Below are positions 27,492-35,523 of a stretch of 64,000 bases of DNA, piece by piece; position 1 is the first letter of the stretch, and the number at the start of each line of letters is the position of its first letter. A program made the position numbers and the translations under genes. The notes under the pieces were generated by a model, which worked only from the letters and a program-made list of their open reading frames with translations, ran no database searches and was not told where the DNA came from. The stretch covers positions 248,001 through 312,000 of the forward strand of contig NZ_JACHKZ010000001.1 in the NCBI RefSeq assembly GCF_014207855.1. The letters are read 5' to 3'. This DNA comes from Comamonas odontotermitis. Lineage in GTDB: Bacteria; Pseudomonadota; Gammaproteobacteria; Burkholderiales; Burkholderiaceae_C.

Positions 27492-28943
27492 TCATGTCGC
27501 CAACACAACCGCGATCGCACATAAGCAGATTACCACCAAGCTCGCCTTGTCAGAAGCCGCAAACACAATCGGGTCATCATGCATGCCTCCTCGATGAGCC
27601 ACCATCCACATATGACTCACCCAATAAAGCAGCATAGGACACAGTAACCAAAGCAGCTTGGGCTGGTGATACAGCGTGAGGCTCTCAGGACTATTGATAT
27701 AGAGCGCCAAGACCAGCACGCCAATATAGCCAGCCGCAGCACCCAGCGATTGAATCAATGGCAAATCCATCGTGTCATACCCACGCCCGGACGCGCCCAC
27801 TTTACCGGCAGCCTGCGCGGCGTGCAACTCAGTATAGCGCTTGAGCAATGCCAAACTGAGGAAAATAAACATCGAAAACGATAATAACCAGAAAGACAAT
27901 GGCGCGCCAATCGCAGCCGCCCCAGCAATGATTCGCACCGTATATAACGCCGCGAGCAATATCACATCAATCATCACCAATCGCTTGAGATGGAGTGAAT
28001 AGCTCACAGTCAACAACCAATAGCCTAGCAGCACCAAAGCGAATTTCCAGCCACACCATGCAGCCAATATGAAACTGACCACGGTAAGCACAACAGCAGC
28101 AAATAGGCCTTGCAACACTGGTAAATCACCGGCTGCAAACGGACGCTTGCATTTACGCGAATGCTGACGATCAGCAGACAGATCAAGCAAATCATTCAGC
28201 AAATAAACACCCGATGCACACAAGCCAAAAGCCAGAAAGGCCACAGTCGCTTGCACCAATGCTTCTGGCTCCAAAACACGGTGTGCTGCAAGCAATGGCA
28301 CAAACACCAGTAAATTTTTGGCCCATTGATAGATGCGCATGGCCTTCACCCAGGTGCGCAAGCGATACAGGCCACCACGCACGGCTACAGGCCAGTGCGC
28401 CCGCACCTGAGTCAAAAGGCCCGCTTTCTCAGCCAAAGCATCGCTACCAACTACCAATCCTGCGGCAGCATGTTTCCATACCTGCAGATCTACGGTGCTA
28501 TTGCCAACATAGTCAAAACCACGCTCGCCAAAACGCTCCACCAGTTTATCCGCCTTGTGCTGACCGGCCAGATTGGAGCAACCGTCACTGGCCATCACTG
28601 ACTCAAACAACCCCAGATGATCGGCAATTGGCTGCACCAGCAATGCGTCGGACGCTGTGCACAATACACGCGGACGCTGAGAGGTTGTGCGTAATAGCTC
28701 CAGTATACGCACGTCATACGGCAAGGTGTTGGCTGCAATTTCAACACGGGTAGCTATCTCGCGTTTGAAAGCAGCCTTGCCTCTTAGCAGCCAAAAGGGC
28801 AATAAAAACAAATAAAGCGGATTTTTTGCCAACAATGCCAACAGAGATTCATACAACAAATCAGAGCGTAGTAAGGTACCATCCAAATCAACGCACAGGG
28901 CGTGATTTGGAGAACTGATACCTGTGTAATTCATTTTAGTCAT
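27492..28943 (-). CDS. HAD phosphatase - UbiA prenyltransferase fusion (polyprenyl-phosphoribose synthase-like)
   Basis: A 483-residue two-domain protein. Residues 1-180 are a HAD phosphatase: nucleophile Asp in CVDLDGTLLRS (residues 19 and 21), VLCTASDALL and DYVGNSTVDLQ. Residues about 195-483 are a UbiA-type membrane domain with NDLLDLSADRQ (Asn250, Asp251, Asp254) and YSLHLKRLVMIDVILLAALY. The mycobacterial UbiA relative Rv3806c joins PRPP to decaprenyl phosphate, and Azorhizobium NoeC is a homologue used for Nod-factor arabinosylation. The HAD part could remove the 5-phosphate of the product. First dedicated enzyme of the arabinose-donor route. Confidence 0.85.
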   Translation of the reverse strand: MTKMNYTGISSPNHALCVDLDGTLLRSDLLYESLLALLAKNPLYLFLLPFWLLRGKAAFKREIATRVEIAANTLPYDVRILELLRTTSQRPRVLCTASDALLVQPIADHLGLFESVMASDGCSNLAGQHKADKLVERFGERGFDYVGNSTVDLQVWKHAAAGLVVGSDALAEKAGLLTQVRAHWPVAVRGGLYRLRTWVKAMRIYQWAKNLLVFVPLLAAHRVLEPEALVQATVAFLAFGLCASGVYLLNDLLDLSADRQHSRKCKRPFAAGDLPVLQGLFAAVVLTVVSFILAAWCGWKFALVLLGYWLLTVSYSLHLKRLVMIDVILLAALYTVRIIAGAAAIGAPLSFWLLSFSMFIFLSLALLKRYTELHAAQAAGKVGASGRGYDTMDLPLIQSLGAAAGYIGVLVLALYINSPESLTLYHQPKLLWLLCPMLLYWVSHMWMVAHRGGMHDDPIVFAASDKASLVVICLCAIAVVLAT

Positions 28944-28948
28944 TTGCT

Positions 28949-30514
28949 CTAATGGCTGGTCATTGTTGCGATAGGATTATTCTGCTGCTTAACAAGATAC
29001 AGAATGAATTGATCCAGTCCTTGCTTCTTAAATCGCTTAACTTCTACAAGATCAAGGTTTCCTCCAGAATTAATAGAATGCATTTTCATATGCCTTACAT
29101 TAATATCCCATCCAACAATATAATCAATATTAGAGGCGATAATAAATTTCGACAATTCTCTCTTTTTAATTGCCTTATACGCACCACTATCAACAACGCC
29201 ATCCAAATTAACGACTCTTATATTTTCACCCGCATAATAACCAAGCGCTCCGGATTGCTGAGCACCAATGACCGAGTGACTTGGAATGGAGGACAAAATA
29301 TCAATAGCGATCTCTCGATAGCCCTTTGCACCGGCAACGCCATTGTACAAACTACCATCTGGCCTAGAGAAAAAAATCACACCCTTATTAATATTAAAAA
29401 GAATAATCAATAATCCCAGACCCCAAAAAATAGCTTCCCCATGCTTATCAAACGATTGCGCAACAAACCAAAATGCCGTGATCACGCTTGCAATCATCGC
29501 AAATATCGAAATATGAAGATATCTAGGAAAAAACCAAAATGCCGGCAAATATAAAATATAAAATAAACTGACAGCGATTCCGCACAAGATGAGCAAAAGC
29601 AACCCATCTAGTGTCCGGTCATTTCTGGAAAATATTATCAAAATAGATAATAAAACAGACAATATAATTAATGGCTCTTTATAAGAAATATTTGAAATAT
29701 GAATGCCATCCAACAATATTGAAGCAGCCAGATCCGAGGCCATCTCCATTGGCATACGGTCGCCACCAGACGCTTCAATTAGTTGCCTGACAGCAGCTCC
29801 ACTTTCCGGAATGGGCGAACCGAAGTGAAAAATACAATAGCCCCACCATGGTGCGACCACAAGTGCAGCGATTAGACTAACCATAATCACCTGTCGCACA
29901 TTCAATCGCACAACAATCATCAACCCAATGAATGCCGCCAAAATTGCGCTATCCACCCTAGCCAAGATCATGAAGCCAATAATTACCCCGAGAATACCAG
30001 CGTTATGAATCGTGGGGGTTTTTATATATTCAATATATAAGAGAATCGCACAAAGACAAAGAAACATCGACAAAGATGTTTCCAAGCCGTTCATGTCATT
30101 CCTAATGATCAATGGAGAGGTCGCAACTATCACTCCCCCGAAAAATGCCAGTAATGATGAATTTACAGAAGTAAATATTAATTTGGCAAAAAGACCGCAA
30201 GCAAATGCACCAAAAATTCCACTTAACGCAATGGAGGCAAGAGCAGCCTGGTCATTAGAAAATTCCAAAAGAAAGAAAGGAGCAATAACAAAGGCAATAA
30301 GAGGCTGAAACCCGGAGGTCAGGGTGACACCATCAGCCGAAGGGAAAAATCCACCAGCAATATTTCTTGAAATAGAAAGAGTGTAATAGGTGTCATCTGG
30401 CAAGAAAATTCTATCCAAATAAGAAAAATCCTGCAAAAAAATCGCAATCCTTATAAATATTGCAATAGCAAAAATCAAGAATACAATTTTCCCCGGCTTT
30501 TTCAGAATTGTCAT
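28949..30514 (-). CDS. GT-C family membrane glycosyltransferase, AftB-like
   Basis: A 521-residue protein with about 10-12 membrane helices. Just after the first helix is FLPDDTYYTLSISRNIAGG (Asp40, Asp41), the loop-1 acidic pair typical of GT-C enzymes, followed by GVTLTSGFQPL, the pattern of the AftB/arabinofuranosyltransferase-like branch. The C-terminal 120 residues are soluble and periplasmic in the usual topology. It probably transfers a sugar, likely arabinofuranose, from a polyprenyl-phosphate donor. Base composition is strikingly AT-rich compared with neighbours. Its start overlaps the previous stop (ATGA). Confidence 0.75.
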   Translation of the reverse strand: MTILKKPGKIVFLIFAIAIFIRIAIFLQDFSYLDRIFLPDDTYYTLSISRNIAGGFFPSADGVTLTSGFQPLIAFVIAPFFLLEFSNDQAALASIALSGIFGAFACGLFAKLIFTSVNSSLLAFFGGVIVATSPLIIRNDMNGLETSLSMFLCLCAILLYIEYIKTPTIHNAGILGVIIGFMILARVDSAILAAFIGLMIVVRLNVRQVIMVSLIAALVVAPWWGYCIFHFGSPIPESGAAVRQLIEASGGDRMPMEMASDLAASILLDGIHISNISYKEPLIILSVLLSILIIFSRNDRTLDGLLLLILCGIAVSLFYILYLPAFWFFPRYLHISIFAMIASVITAFWFVAQSFDKHGEAIFWGLGLLIILFNINKGVIFFSRPDGSLYNGVAGAKGYREIAIDILSSIPSHSVIGAQQSGALGYYAGENIRVVNLDGVVDSGAYKAIKKRELSKFIIASNIDYIVGWDINVRHMKMHSINSGGNLDLVEVKRFKKQGLDQFILYLVKQQNNPIATMTSH

Positions 30515-32403
30515 TTTCCCAGCTGAAGTTCAGTCTGACAAATTTTGGGACTTGTCATATTCCGTACGCGAGCCAATTTGCAATATGCATTGATATCTGA
30601 CTTCATATTGTCCTCAAGGCGTTCTCCATCAAAATGGTATTCTGAACGGAGTTTTTTCAAAAGAAGATCCGCCTGCACCGAATCATCCATTGCATACAGA
30701 ATTGCCACTTTAGTGTATGCAGCATATGCTTGCCTCCCTTTCCCCATTATTCTTTGTGCATCATTAATAAAGCGCAATGCCACACTTAAATCTCCATCAA
30801 ATATCAACTTACTTCTAGCGTATTGCGAATATACATTTTCAGAGAAATTTGGAAGTTTTACTGAATCGGGCAACAAATTTCCATCTTTATCTTTAGGAAA
30901 AGCTAAGAGAATGCCTTCAAAATATTTTACGGACTCCGAATCACCTTCGGCAAGTAGGAGTGATGCATAGAAATATTGATCTGCTATACCGAGTCCACCA
31001 TTTTTTTCTTTTAACTTCTCAAGAACTTCCCTTGCCAGATCAAGTCGCCCTTCAGCCAAGGTTCCATATAGATACCCCATCCTCACAGCAAGAACATTTG
31101 GCTGCATTTGATAAGCTCTACGCCAAAGATTCAAATCGCTAGACCATTTCGGCGTGGCGGATAATGTTACAGAAAGCGAAATCAATAACCATGCACCAAA
31201 TAAAACAGAGAGCCCCCCTTTTAAAAAAGAGGATACACCGAAATTATTCAAAAATCGATCCCAAGGAAAACTAACTACAGCAATGCATAAAAAAGCCAAT
31301 GGCAGTGTTAGAAATCTATCTTGTGCAATATTCCCGGCAATGGTCATTGGGATAAGGTGCAAAACTAGCGAAATCCCCACAAAGGCCGCAATCATTAGCC
31401 ACGCCCATGTTTGCATTTTTCGTATGGCACTGAATATAACAATTAACACTAATATTATCGTTACAATATTAGTTAAATATATTCCAAAGGTAGCAGGAGT
31501 TTCTCTTACCGGATAAAATGTATCGATGTAATTCAATGGAAAAATAAAAATTCGACCATAGAATTGCAAAGTCTCAATGGGTAGGGCAGAGGAAAGTATT
31601 TGTCTATAATATTCAAAATTAGCGGATCTATGATAGATCCCGCTCATACTCAGATCACGAATAATAAAATACGAAATCAATATAAATACCAAGGAAATCC
31701 ATATATGCCGTTCCACTTTCAACATATGAATGAAATTCACAATGAATTTTTCGGATGAATTTGAGTGCATGGACATCCATATACACACAAGAATAATTGG
31801 CGTTACAATTCCAAGCTCTTTGCTCATCAAGGCAATCAAAGTAAAAAGACATACCCCTAATACTCTTACCCATGGCGATAAATCGGTCTTGGCAAAGCAC
31901 CAAGCAGCCCCTAATACCCCTGTCGTGCACAACAAATCGAACCGACCAGATACCCAGGCAACAGATTCAACCAATGCAGGATGAATGGCATACATTAATG
32001 CAGCCAATGTGGCCAAAAATTGAATAGACCGTTGTGATTTGGTACTTTCAAGAATACGCTCGGCAAGCGCCCTAACCAAAAGTACATTCACGGAGAAAAT
32101 CGCGACATTGATCCCATGGGATAGCGCAGGATGCTGACCCACGGCCTTGAACTCCAGCCACCATGTCAACATCACTAGAGGCCGCATATAGCTGGTATTA
32201 GGCAAAATAGGTGTTGTCAATAGATTCCAGCTCAAAGGATCTACCACAAGGGAGTTTTTGTTAAGAAAAATACTAACGTCATCCCAGACATATGAGTAGC
32301 CAAGGGTGCGACCATAGAGCAGCACGCACACAATCGCCAGAAATATAGATGATAAGTATCTATTATTCAATAGGCGATTTTTTGATTCAAAGTCGAATTT
32401 CAT
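30511..32403 (-). CDS. GT-C membrane glycosyltransferase with C-terminal TPR-like region (TMTC/TfpW-like)
   Basis: A 630-residue protein: about 11 helices over residues 15-420, then a soluble helical region of about 200 residues of TPR character (NVLAVRMGYLYGTLAEGRLD). The loop-1 motif YVWDDVSIF (Asp41, Asp42) and HPALVESVAWVSGRFDLL (141-158) match the TMTC-type protein O-glycosyltransferase layout. Located straight after the pilin accessory gene, it is the best candidate for the enzyme that puts sugar on pilin, as TfpW does in P. aeruginosa group IV strains. AT-rich, with many rare-looking codons for this genome. Confidence 0.75.
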   Translation of the reverse strand: MKFDFESKNRLLNNRYLSSIFLAIVCVLLYGRTLGYSYVWDDVSIFLNKNSLVVDPLSWNLLTTPILPNTSYMRPLVMLTWWLEFKAVGQHPALSHGINVAIFSVNVLLVRALAERILESTKSQRSIQFLATLAALMYAIHPALVESVAWVSGRFDLLCTTGVLGAAWCFAKTDLSPWVRVLGVCLFTLIALMSKELGIVTPIILVCIWMSMHSNSSEKFIVNFIHMLKVERHIWISLVFILISYFIIRDLSMSGIYHRSANFEYYRQILSSALPIETLQFYGRIFIFPLNYIDTFYPVRETPATFGIYLTNIVTIILVLIVIFSAIRKMQTWAWLMIAAFVGISLVLHLIPMTIAGNIAQDRFLTLPLAFLCIAVVSFPWDRFLNNFGVSSFLKGGLSVLFGAWLLISLSVTLSATPKWSSDLNLWRRAYQMQPNVLAVRMGYLYGTLAEGRLDLAREVLEKLKEKNGGLGIADQYFYASLLLAEGDSESVKYFEGILLAFPKDKDGNLLPDSVKLPNFSENVYSQYARSKLIFDGDLSVALRFINDAQRIMGKGRQAYAAYTKVAILYAMDDSVQADLLLKKLRSEYHFDGERLEDNMKSDINAYCKLARVRNMTSPKICQTELQLGK

Positions 32404-32432
32404 TGTTCTCTTAATTATTATTCATCGAATAA

Positions 32433-33173
32433 TCAATCTACCCATGGTCGGAGCGGAATGATACCAATGACTTGTGCCGTCTTATTGTTCAATATAACAG
32501 CCATATCCTTAGCTTGCGCTTGCATGCCTTGAAAAACCACCATATCAGGCCTATATTTTTTCTCATTCAACCATTTATTAATATACTCTTTTTTCTCGGG
32601 ATTTATTTTTATCAAATCAGAAATTGGATGTGCTCTTTGAAGCAGCTCATCGCGCATTTCATTTAGAGGCGCATGGTATTTTGGGAAATGCCCATAGTCT
32701 TTGCCGGAAAGCGCATTAAACAACATGGCTTCACGCTGTTCAGGATCAGAAGCCTTGCGAATTCCTGTAACAATGGGTCCTGTCCATGGCAAATTTGATG
32801 AATCTACGTCTTTGGCCTGTATCAGATCAAATCGATGCCCCAGGCCTGCCAAGAATACAGGGCGTGCTTCGGATATAGAATATATCCCAAAAGCGAGTGC
32901 AATAGATTGCATTAAAGCAATAACAACTAAATCAAACTGTAGATGCCTCTTGCCAGGCTTAAATACCACCAGCGTCAGTATCGGGCCAACGCCGACAATC
33001 ACAACAATTGTGGCTAATAATAATTTTTGAATCCCTACAGCTTCAGCATATGGAACTGGAAACCAGATAAAAAAAATGGGCACAAATAATGCACCAAGAA
33101 TTAAAGCTGTAAAGCCAAAATGAATGGAAAACGCTTTTGATCTGGTCAATTTATTTGCATTCACTGGGAACAT
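32433..33173 (-). CDS. TfpX/TfpZ family type IV pilin accessory protein
   Basis: About 246 residues. N-terminal KLTRSKAFSIHFGFTALILG, a second helix pair with GVGPILTLVVFKPGKRHLQF and ALAFGIYSISEARPVFLAG match the TfpX/TfpZ proteins encoded next to pilA in P. aeruginosa pilin groups, which raise pilin levels and assembly. The C-terminal domain is periplasmic. Its start (33173, or 33182) lies inside the 3' end of the second pilin gene; no strong ribosome binding site is visible, so translation is probably coupled to that gene. Confidence 0.85.
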   Translation of the reverse strand: MFPVNANKLTRSKAFSIHFGFTALILGALFVPIFFIWFPVPYAEAVGIQKLLLATIVVIVGVGPILTLVVFKPGKRHLQFDLVVIALMQSIALAFGIYSISEARPVFLAGLGHRFDLIQAKDVDSSNLPWTGPIVTGIRKASDPEQREAMLFNALSGKDYGHFPKYHAPLNEMRDELLQRAHPISDLIKINPEKKEYINKWLNEKKYRPDMVVFQGMQAQAKDMAVILNNKTAQVIGIIPLRPWVD

Positions 33174-33684
33174 AAGATGCATCGATTGTGCCTGTTGAGG
33201 CTGGCAGGCCACGACTGGTTGCGATGATTTTTGAATTGCTTGCGCATGCCCAGTCTATGTCGCCGCTCTGGCCATTGAGAATGGCCCCACTGATAGAGGG
33301 TGTCAAAATTAGTGTTTTACCATTAATGGCTGCCAAGCCATTGTTGGAATTCCCCAGATAAGTAATGGTAATCTGTCCTGCATCATTGGATATCTGGATA
33401 CTAGCCACATATTTGGATGAGATACTCCGTGCGTTATATTCTGCTCGCCGGTCAGCGATTCCACTAATACCACCTGAGTATGCTTCGGCTACAGCCATTT
33501 TTGCATCACTTGCAAGTACCAGACCTTCCGATGCTTTGGTACGTATGGTGAAGCTTTGGTACTGCGGCAAAGCAATGGCCGCTAAAATACCGACAATGGC
33601 CACCACTACCATCAATTCGATAAGTGTAAAACCTCCGATGAGCTTCCATTTTAATCGATAAATTCGAGCTTGCTTTTTACTCAT
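33151..33684 (-). CDS. Type IV pilin, second paralogue
   Basis: A 177-residue prepilin. An unusually long leader (MSKKQARIYRLKWKLIGG, 18 residues) precedes the cleavage site and FTLIELMVVVAIVGILAAIA, with the conserved Glu5 of mature pilin. Cys147 and Cys176 form the expected C-terminal disulfide loop, ending SECK. It aligns along its length with the upstream pilin but has many substitutions and no YQDY-type sequence after the helix (YQSF instead). GGGGGG precedes the ATG, directly after the upstream terminator's T run. Major or minor subunit status is unknown. Confidence 0.92.
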   Translation of the reverse strand: MSKKQARIYRLKWKLIGGFTLIELMVVVAIVGILAAIALPQYQSFTIRTKASEGLVLASDAKMAVAEAYSGGISGIADRRAEYNARSISSKYVASIQISNDAGQITITYLGNSNNGLAAINGKTLILTPSISGAILNGQSGDIDWACASNSKIIATSRGLPASTGTIDASYVPSECK

Positions 33685-33693
33685 CCGACCCCC

Positions 33694-33723
33694 CAAAAAA
33701 AACAAGCCTGCTAGGCAGGCTTG
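33694..33723 (-). terminator. Rho-independent terminator between the two pilin genes
   Basis: On the minus strand CAAGCCTGC / GCAGGCTTG, a 9-bp stem with a 3-base loop, then eight T. The T run ends directly at the ribosome binding site of the second pilin. Confidence 0.93.
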
Positions 33724-33770
33724 TATCAGACATTTATGCCTGGATAAATTCGGCCAAAACCGAAATTAAA

Positions 33771-34280
33771 TTACTTGCATTCGGTTGGCGAGTAACGCTC
33801 TTGCAAGGAGCCAGCTGTAACAGGCAACGAACGCTTGGTTGCAGTCGTGGTGCCTTGGCCAGCACAAGCCCAGTCCATCGTGCCCTGCAAACCATCCACC
33901 AGCGCAGAACCCGTGATGCTCGGAGTCAGCACCAGGGTCTTGTCATTGATCGCAGTCAGACCGTTGTTAGCGTTACCTTTCATCTTGATGGTCACTTCAC
34001 CATTCGAAGAATTAACTGCAATCGAGGTCACATACTTAGAGGTAGGGACATTGTTTGCCACTTGACCTGCATAAGCAGCCACACCAGCGATACCATTGTC
34101 TTGGTAAGCCTCAGCCACACCTTGCTTTTGCGCACCACCCAAAACCAGACCTTCGGTCACTTTCGAACGGATCGTGTAGTCTTGGTATGCAGGCAGAGCG
34201 ATAGCAGCCAAAATACCGATAATTGCCACAACGATCATCAGTTCGATCAGGGTGAAACCCTTTTGCATCTTACGCAGCAT
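33771..34280 (-). CDS. pilA: Type IV pilin, probable major subunit PilA
   Basis: A 169-residue prepilin with a short basic leader (MLRKMQKG), prepilin peptidase site and [20 protein letters not shown], the N-terminal membrane helix that packs in the fibre. [15 protein letters not shown] follows, as in PilA of P. aeruginosa and other beta/gamma species. Cys139 and Cys168 bound the C-terminal loop, rich in Thr and Ser ([16 protein letters not shown]), plausible O-glycosylation targets. A perfect sigma-54 promoter upstream and a strong terminator downstream fit a highly expressed major pilin under PilSR control. Confidence 0.94.
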   Translation of the reverse strand: MLRKMQKGFTLIELMIVVAIIGILAAIALPAYQDYTIRSKVTEGLVLGGAQKQGVAEAYQDNGIAGVAAYAGQVANNVPTSKYVTSIAVNSSNGEVTIKMKGNANNGLTAINDKTLVLTPSITGSALVDGLQGTMDWACAGQGTTTATKRSLPVTAGSLQERYSPTECK

Positions 34281-34354
34281 GTTGAATCCTCTCTATGGAA
34301 TCTGTATTGAAAACTAGTAGCCAGATCACATCGACTTGGCTTGCGGATAGTATT

Positions 34355-34369
34355 GCAAGCGCCGTGCCA
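34355..34369 (-). promoter_or_regulatory. Sigma-54 (-24/-12) promoter of pilA
   Basis: On the minus strand TGGCAC-N5-TTGC, the full RpoN consensus, about 75 bases before the pilA ATG. The predicted transcript start is near 34343. Activation by PilR is inferred from other species. Confidence 0.9.
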
Positions 34370-34519
34370 ACTTTTCCTAGCTCCTTACAGCTTGCTCCAG
34401 GCTGACAATTCTGGGGCTTTTTGTTAACTGATTGTTGCAAAAATCCATTTTTGTCATTTTCAACCTGGGGCGACATTTTTGTAAGGTCGTGAAAAGTTCT
34501 ATTGTTGTTATCCGTCTAT

Positions 34520-34555
34520 CAACAGCAACGGCACCCGAAGGTGCCGTTGCTGTTG
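34520..34555. repeat. Perfect 16-bp inverted repeat between the FHA gene and pilA promoter
   Basis: CAACAGCAACGGCACC and its exact complement around a 4-base loop. It follows the stop of the FHA gene on the minus strand but lacks a T run there, so it may be a transcript-end stabiliser or bidirectional block rather than a classic terminator. Confidence 0.7.
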
Positions 34556-34577
34556 AGGATGAGACAAGGCTTAGAGC

Positions 34578-35276
34578 TCAGGTCAAAAATTCGTACTCCA
34601 TGCCTGCAAGCTCAATCTTGTCGCCGCCTTTGACCGCTGCTTCCGTAGCATTCAGGGCACGTCCATTGAGCTTGGCGTCGGTGACGCCATCTACCTTGGA
34701 GACAACATAGCCTTTGCCGCGCCTCGTGAATGCCACGACCGCGATGCCTGGGCGGCCGACAGCAGTGACGATCTTCGAGAGCATGACGTCTTCGTCAGCG
34801 CCTTTCACTGCGCGAAGGTGTGCACCTGCGGAATAGAGCGCTTCCTCATGGTGGGGGAATGCGGCAGGCGACGTGGAAGGGCCTTCCTCGTGCGAGTCGT
34901 TTTCAGGCAGCATGTGAGGCACAGGTACAGACAACGCCTCGGTATAGAAGCTGCCATTGGGCGATCCGGTTTCCGGGGCGATGGAGCTCATCAAAAAGCG
35001 AATGCGGCATTTGCCGATATCGAGCAGATCGCCGCTTTGCAGTACCTGGCGACGGATTTTGATGCCATTGACGCGGGTGCCATTGGTGCTGCCCAGGTCT
35101 TCCACCACTACGATTCCAATTTTCTTTTCGTAGGTGAATGCCACATGCTCCCCACTGACAGCCATGTCAGTGAGGATGATGTCGTTGGTGGAACGGCGGC
35201 CCAGGGTTGTTCGGGACTCTTTGAGCACGTAGTCCTGAACCACCATTCCATCTAAAGAAACTATTAAACGCGGCAT
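34578..35276 (-). CDS. FHA-domain protein
   Basis: A 232-residue cytoplasmic protein. Residues about 20-92 form a standard forkhead-associated domain that binds phospho-Thr: TLGRRSTNDIILTD, VSGEHVAF and DLGSTNGTRVNG. A linker of about 60 residues follows, and residues about 165-232 (GKGYVVSKVDGVTDAKLNG, then GDKIELAGMEYEFL) look like a second, degenerate FHA fold without the Ser/His binding residues. The partner is unknown. It is separate from pilA on the same strand, with its own upstream region. Confidence 0.85.
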   Translation of the reverse strand: MPRLIVSLDGMVVQDYVLKESRTTLGRRSTNDIILTDMAVSGEHVAFTYEKKIGIVVVEDLGSTNGTRVNGIKIRRQVLQSGDLLDIGKCRIRFLMSSIAPETGSPNGSFYTEALSVPVPHMLPENDSHEEGPSTSPAAFPHHEEALYSAGAHLRAVKGADEDVMLSKIVTAVGRPGIAVVAFTRRGKGYVVSKVDGVTDAKLNGRALNATEAAVKGGDKIELAGMEYEFLT

Positions 35277-35480
35277 GTTGATTTACCTCTATGTAATTAT
35301 ACGTAAAACAACAATGGAGTTGTCGGCTCTGATAGTTTTGTTAACAAAAAAACCTGGGGACGCCAGCTGTAGCGGGCCCGCGCCGCCTTGTGGAGCTCGC
35401 GCAACCAGCCGGTTCTTTGCCTCTCCGCCTTCCTCAATGGGCGTCAATATCAGTGATGGCTTTGTCAGTTTTAGGTATAA

Positions 35481-35504
35481 AAAAAGCGCCCTGAGGCGCT
35501 TTTT
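35481..35504 (-). terminator. Rho-independent terminator after second terC
   Basis: AAAAAGCGCC / GGCGCTTTTT stem with a 4-base loop; on the minus strand it is followed by T residues, just after the TerC stop. Confidence 0.85.
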
Positions 35505-35523
35505 CGAGGAACGAGTCTCCTGC

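Noticed and set aside
34520..34555. Classic Rho-independent terminator for the FHA gene
   Set aside because: The stem is perfect, but there is no T run on the minus strand, so I list it as an inverted repeat only.
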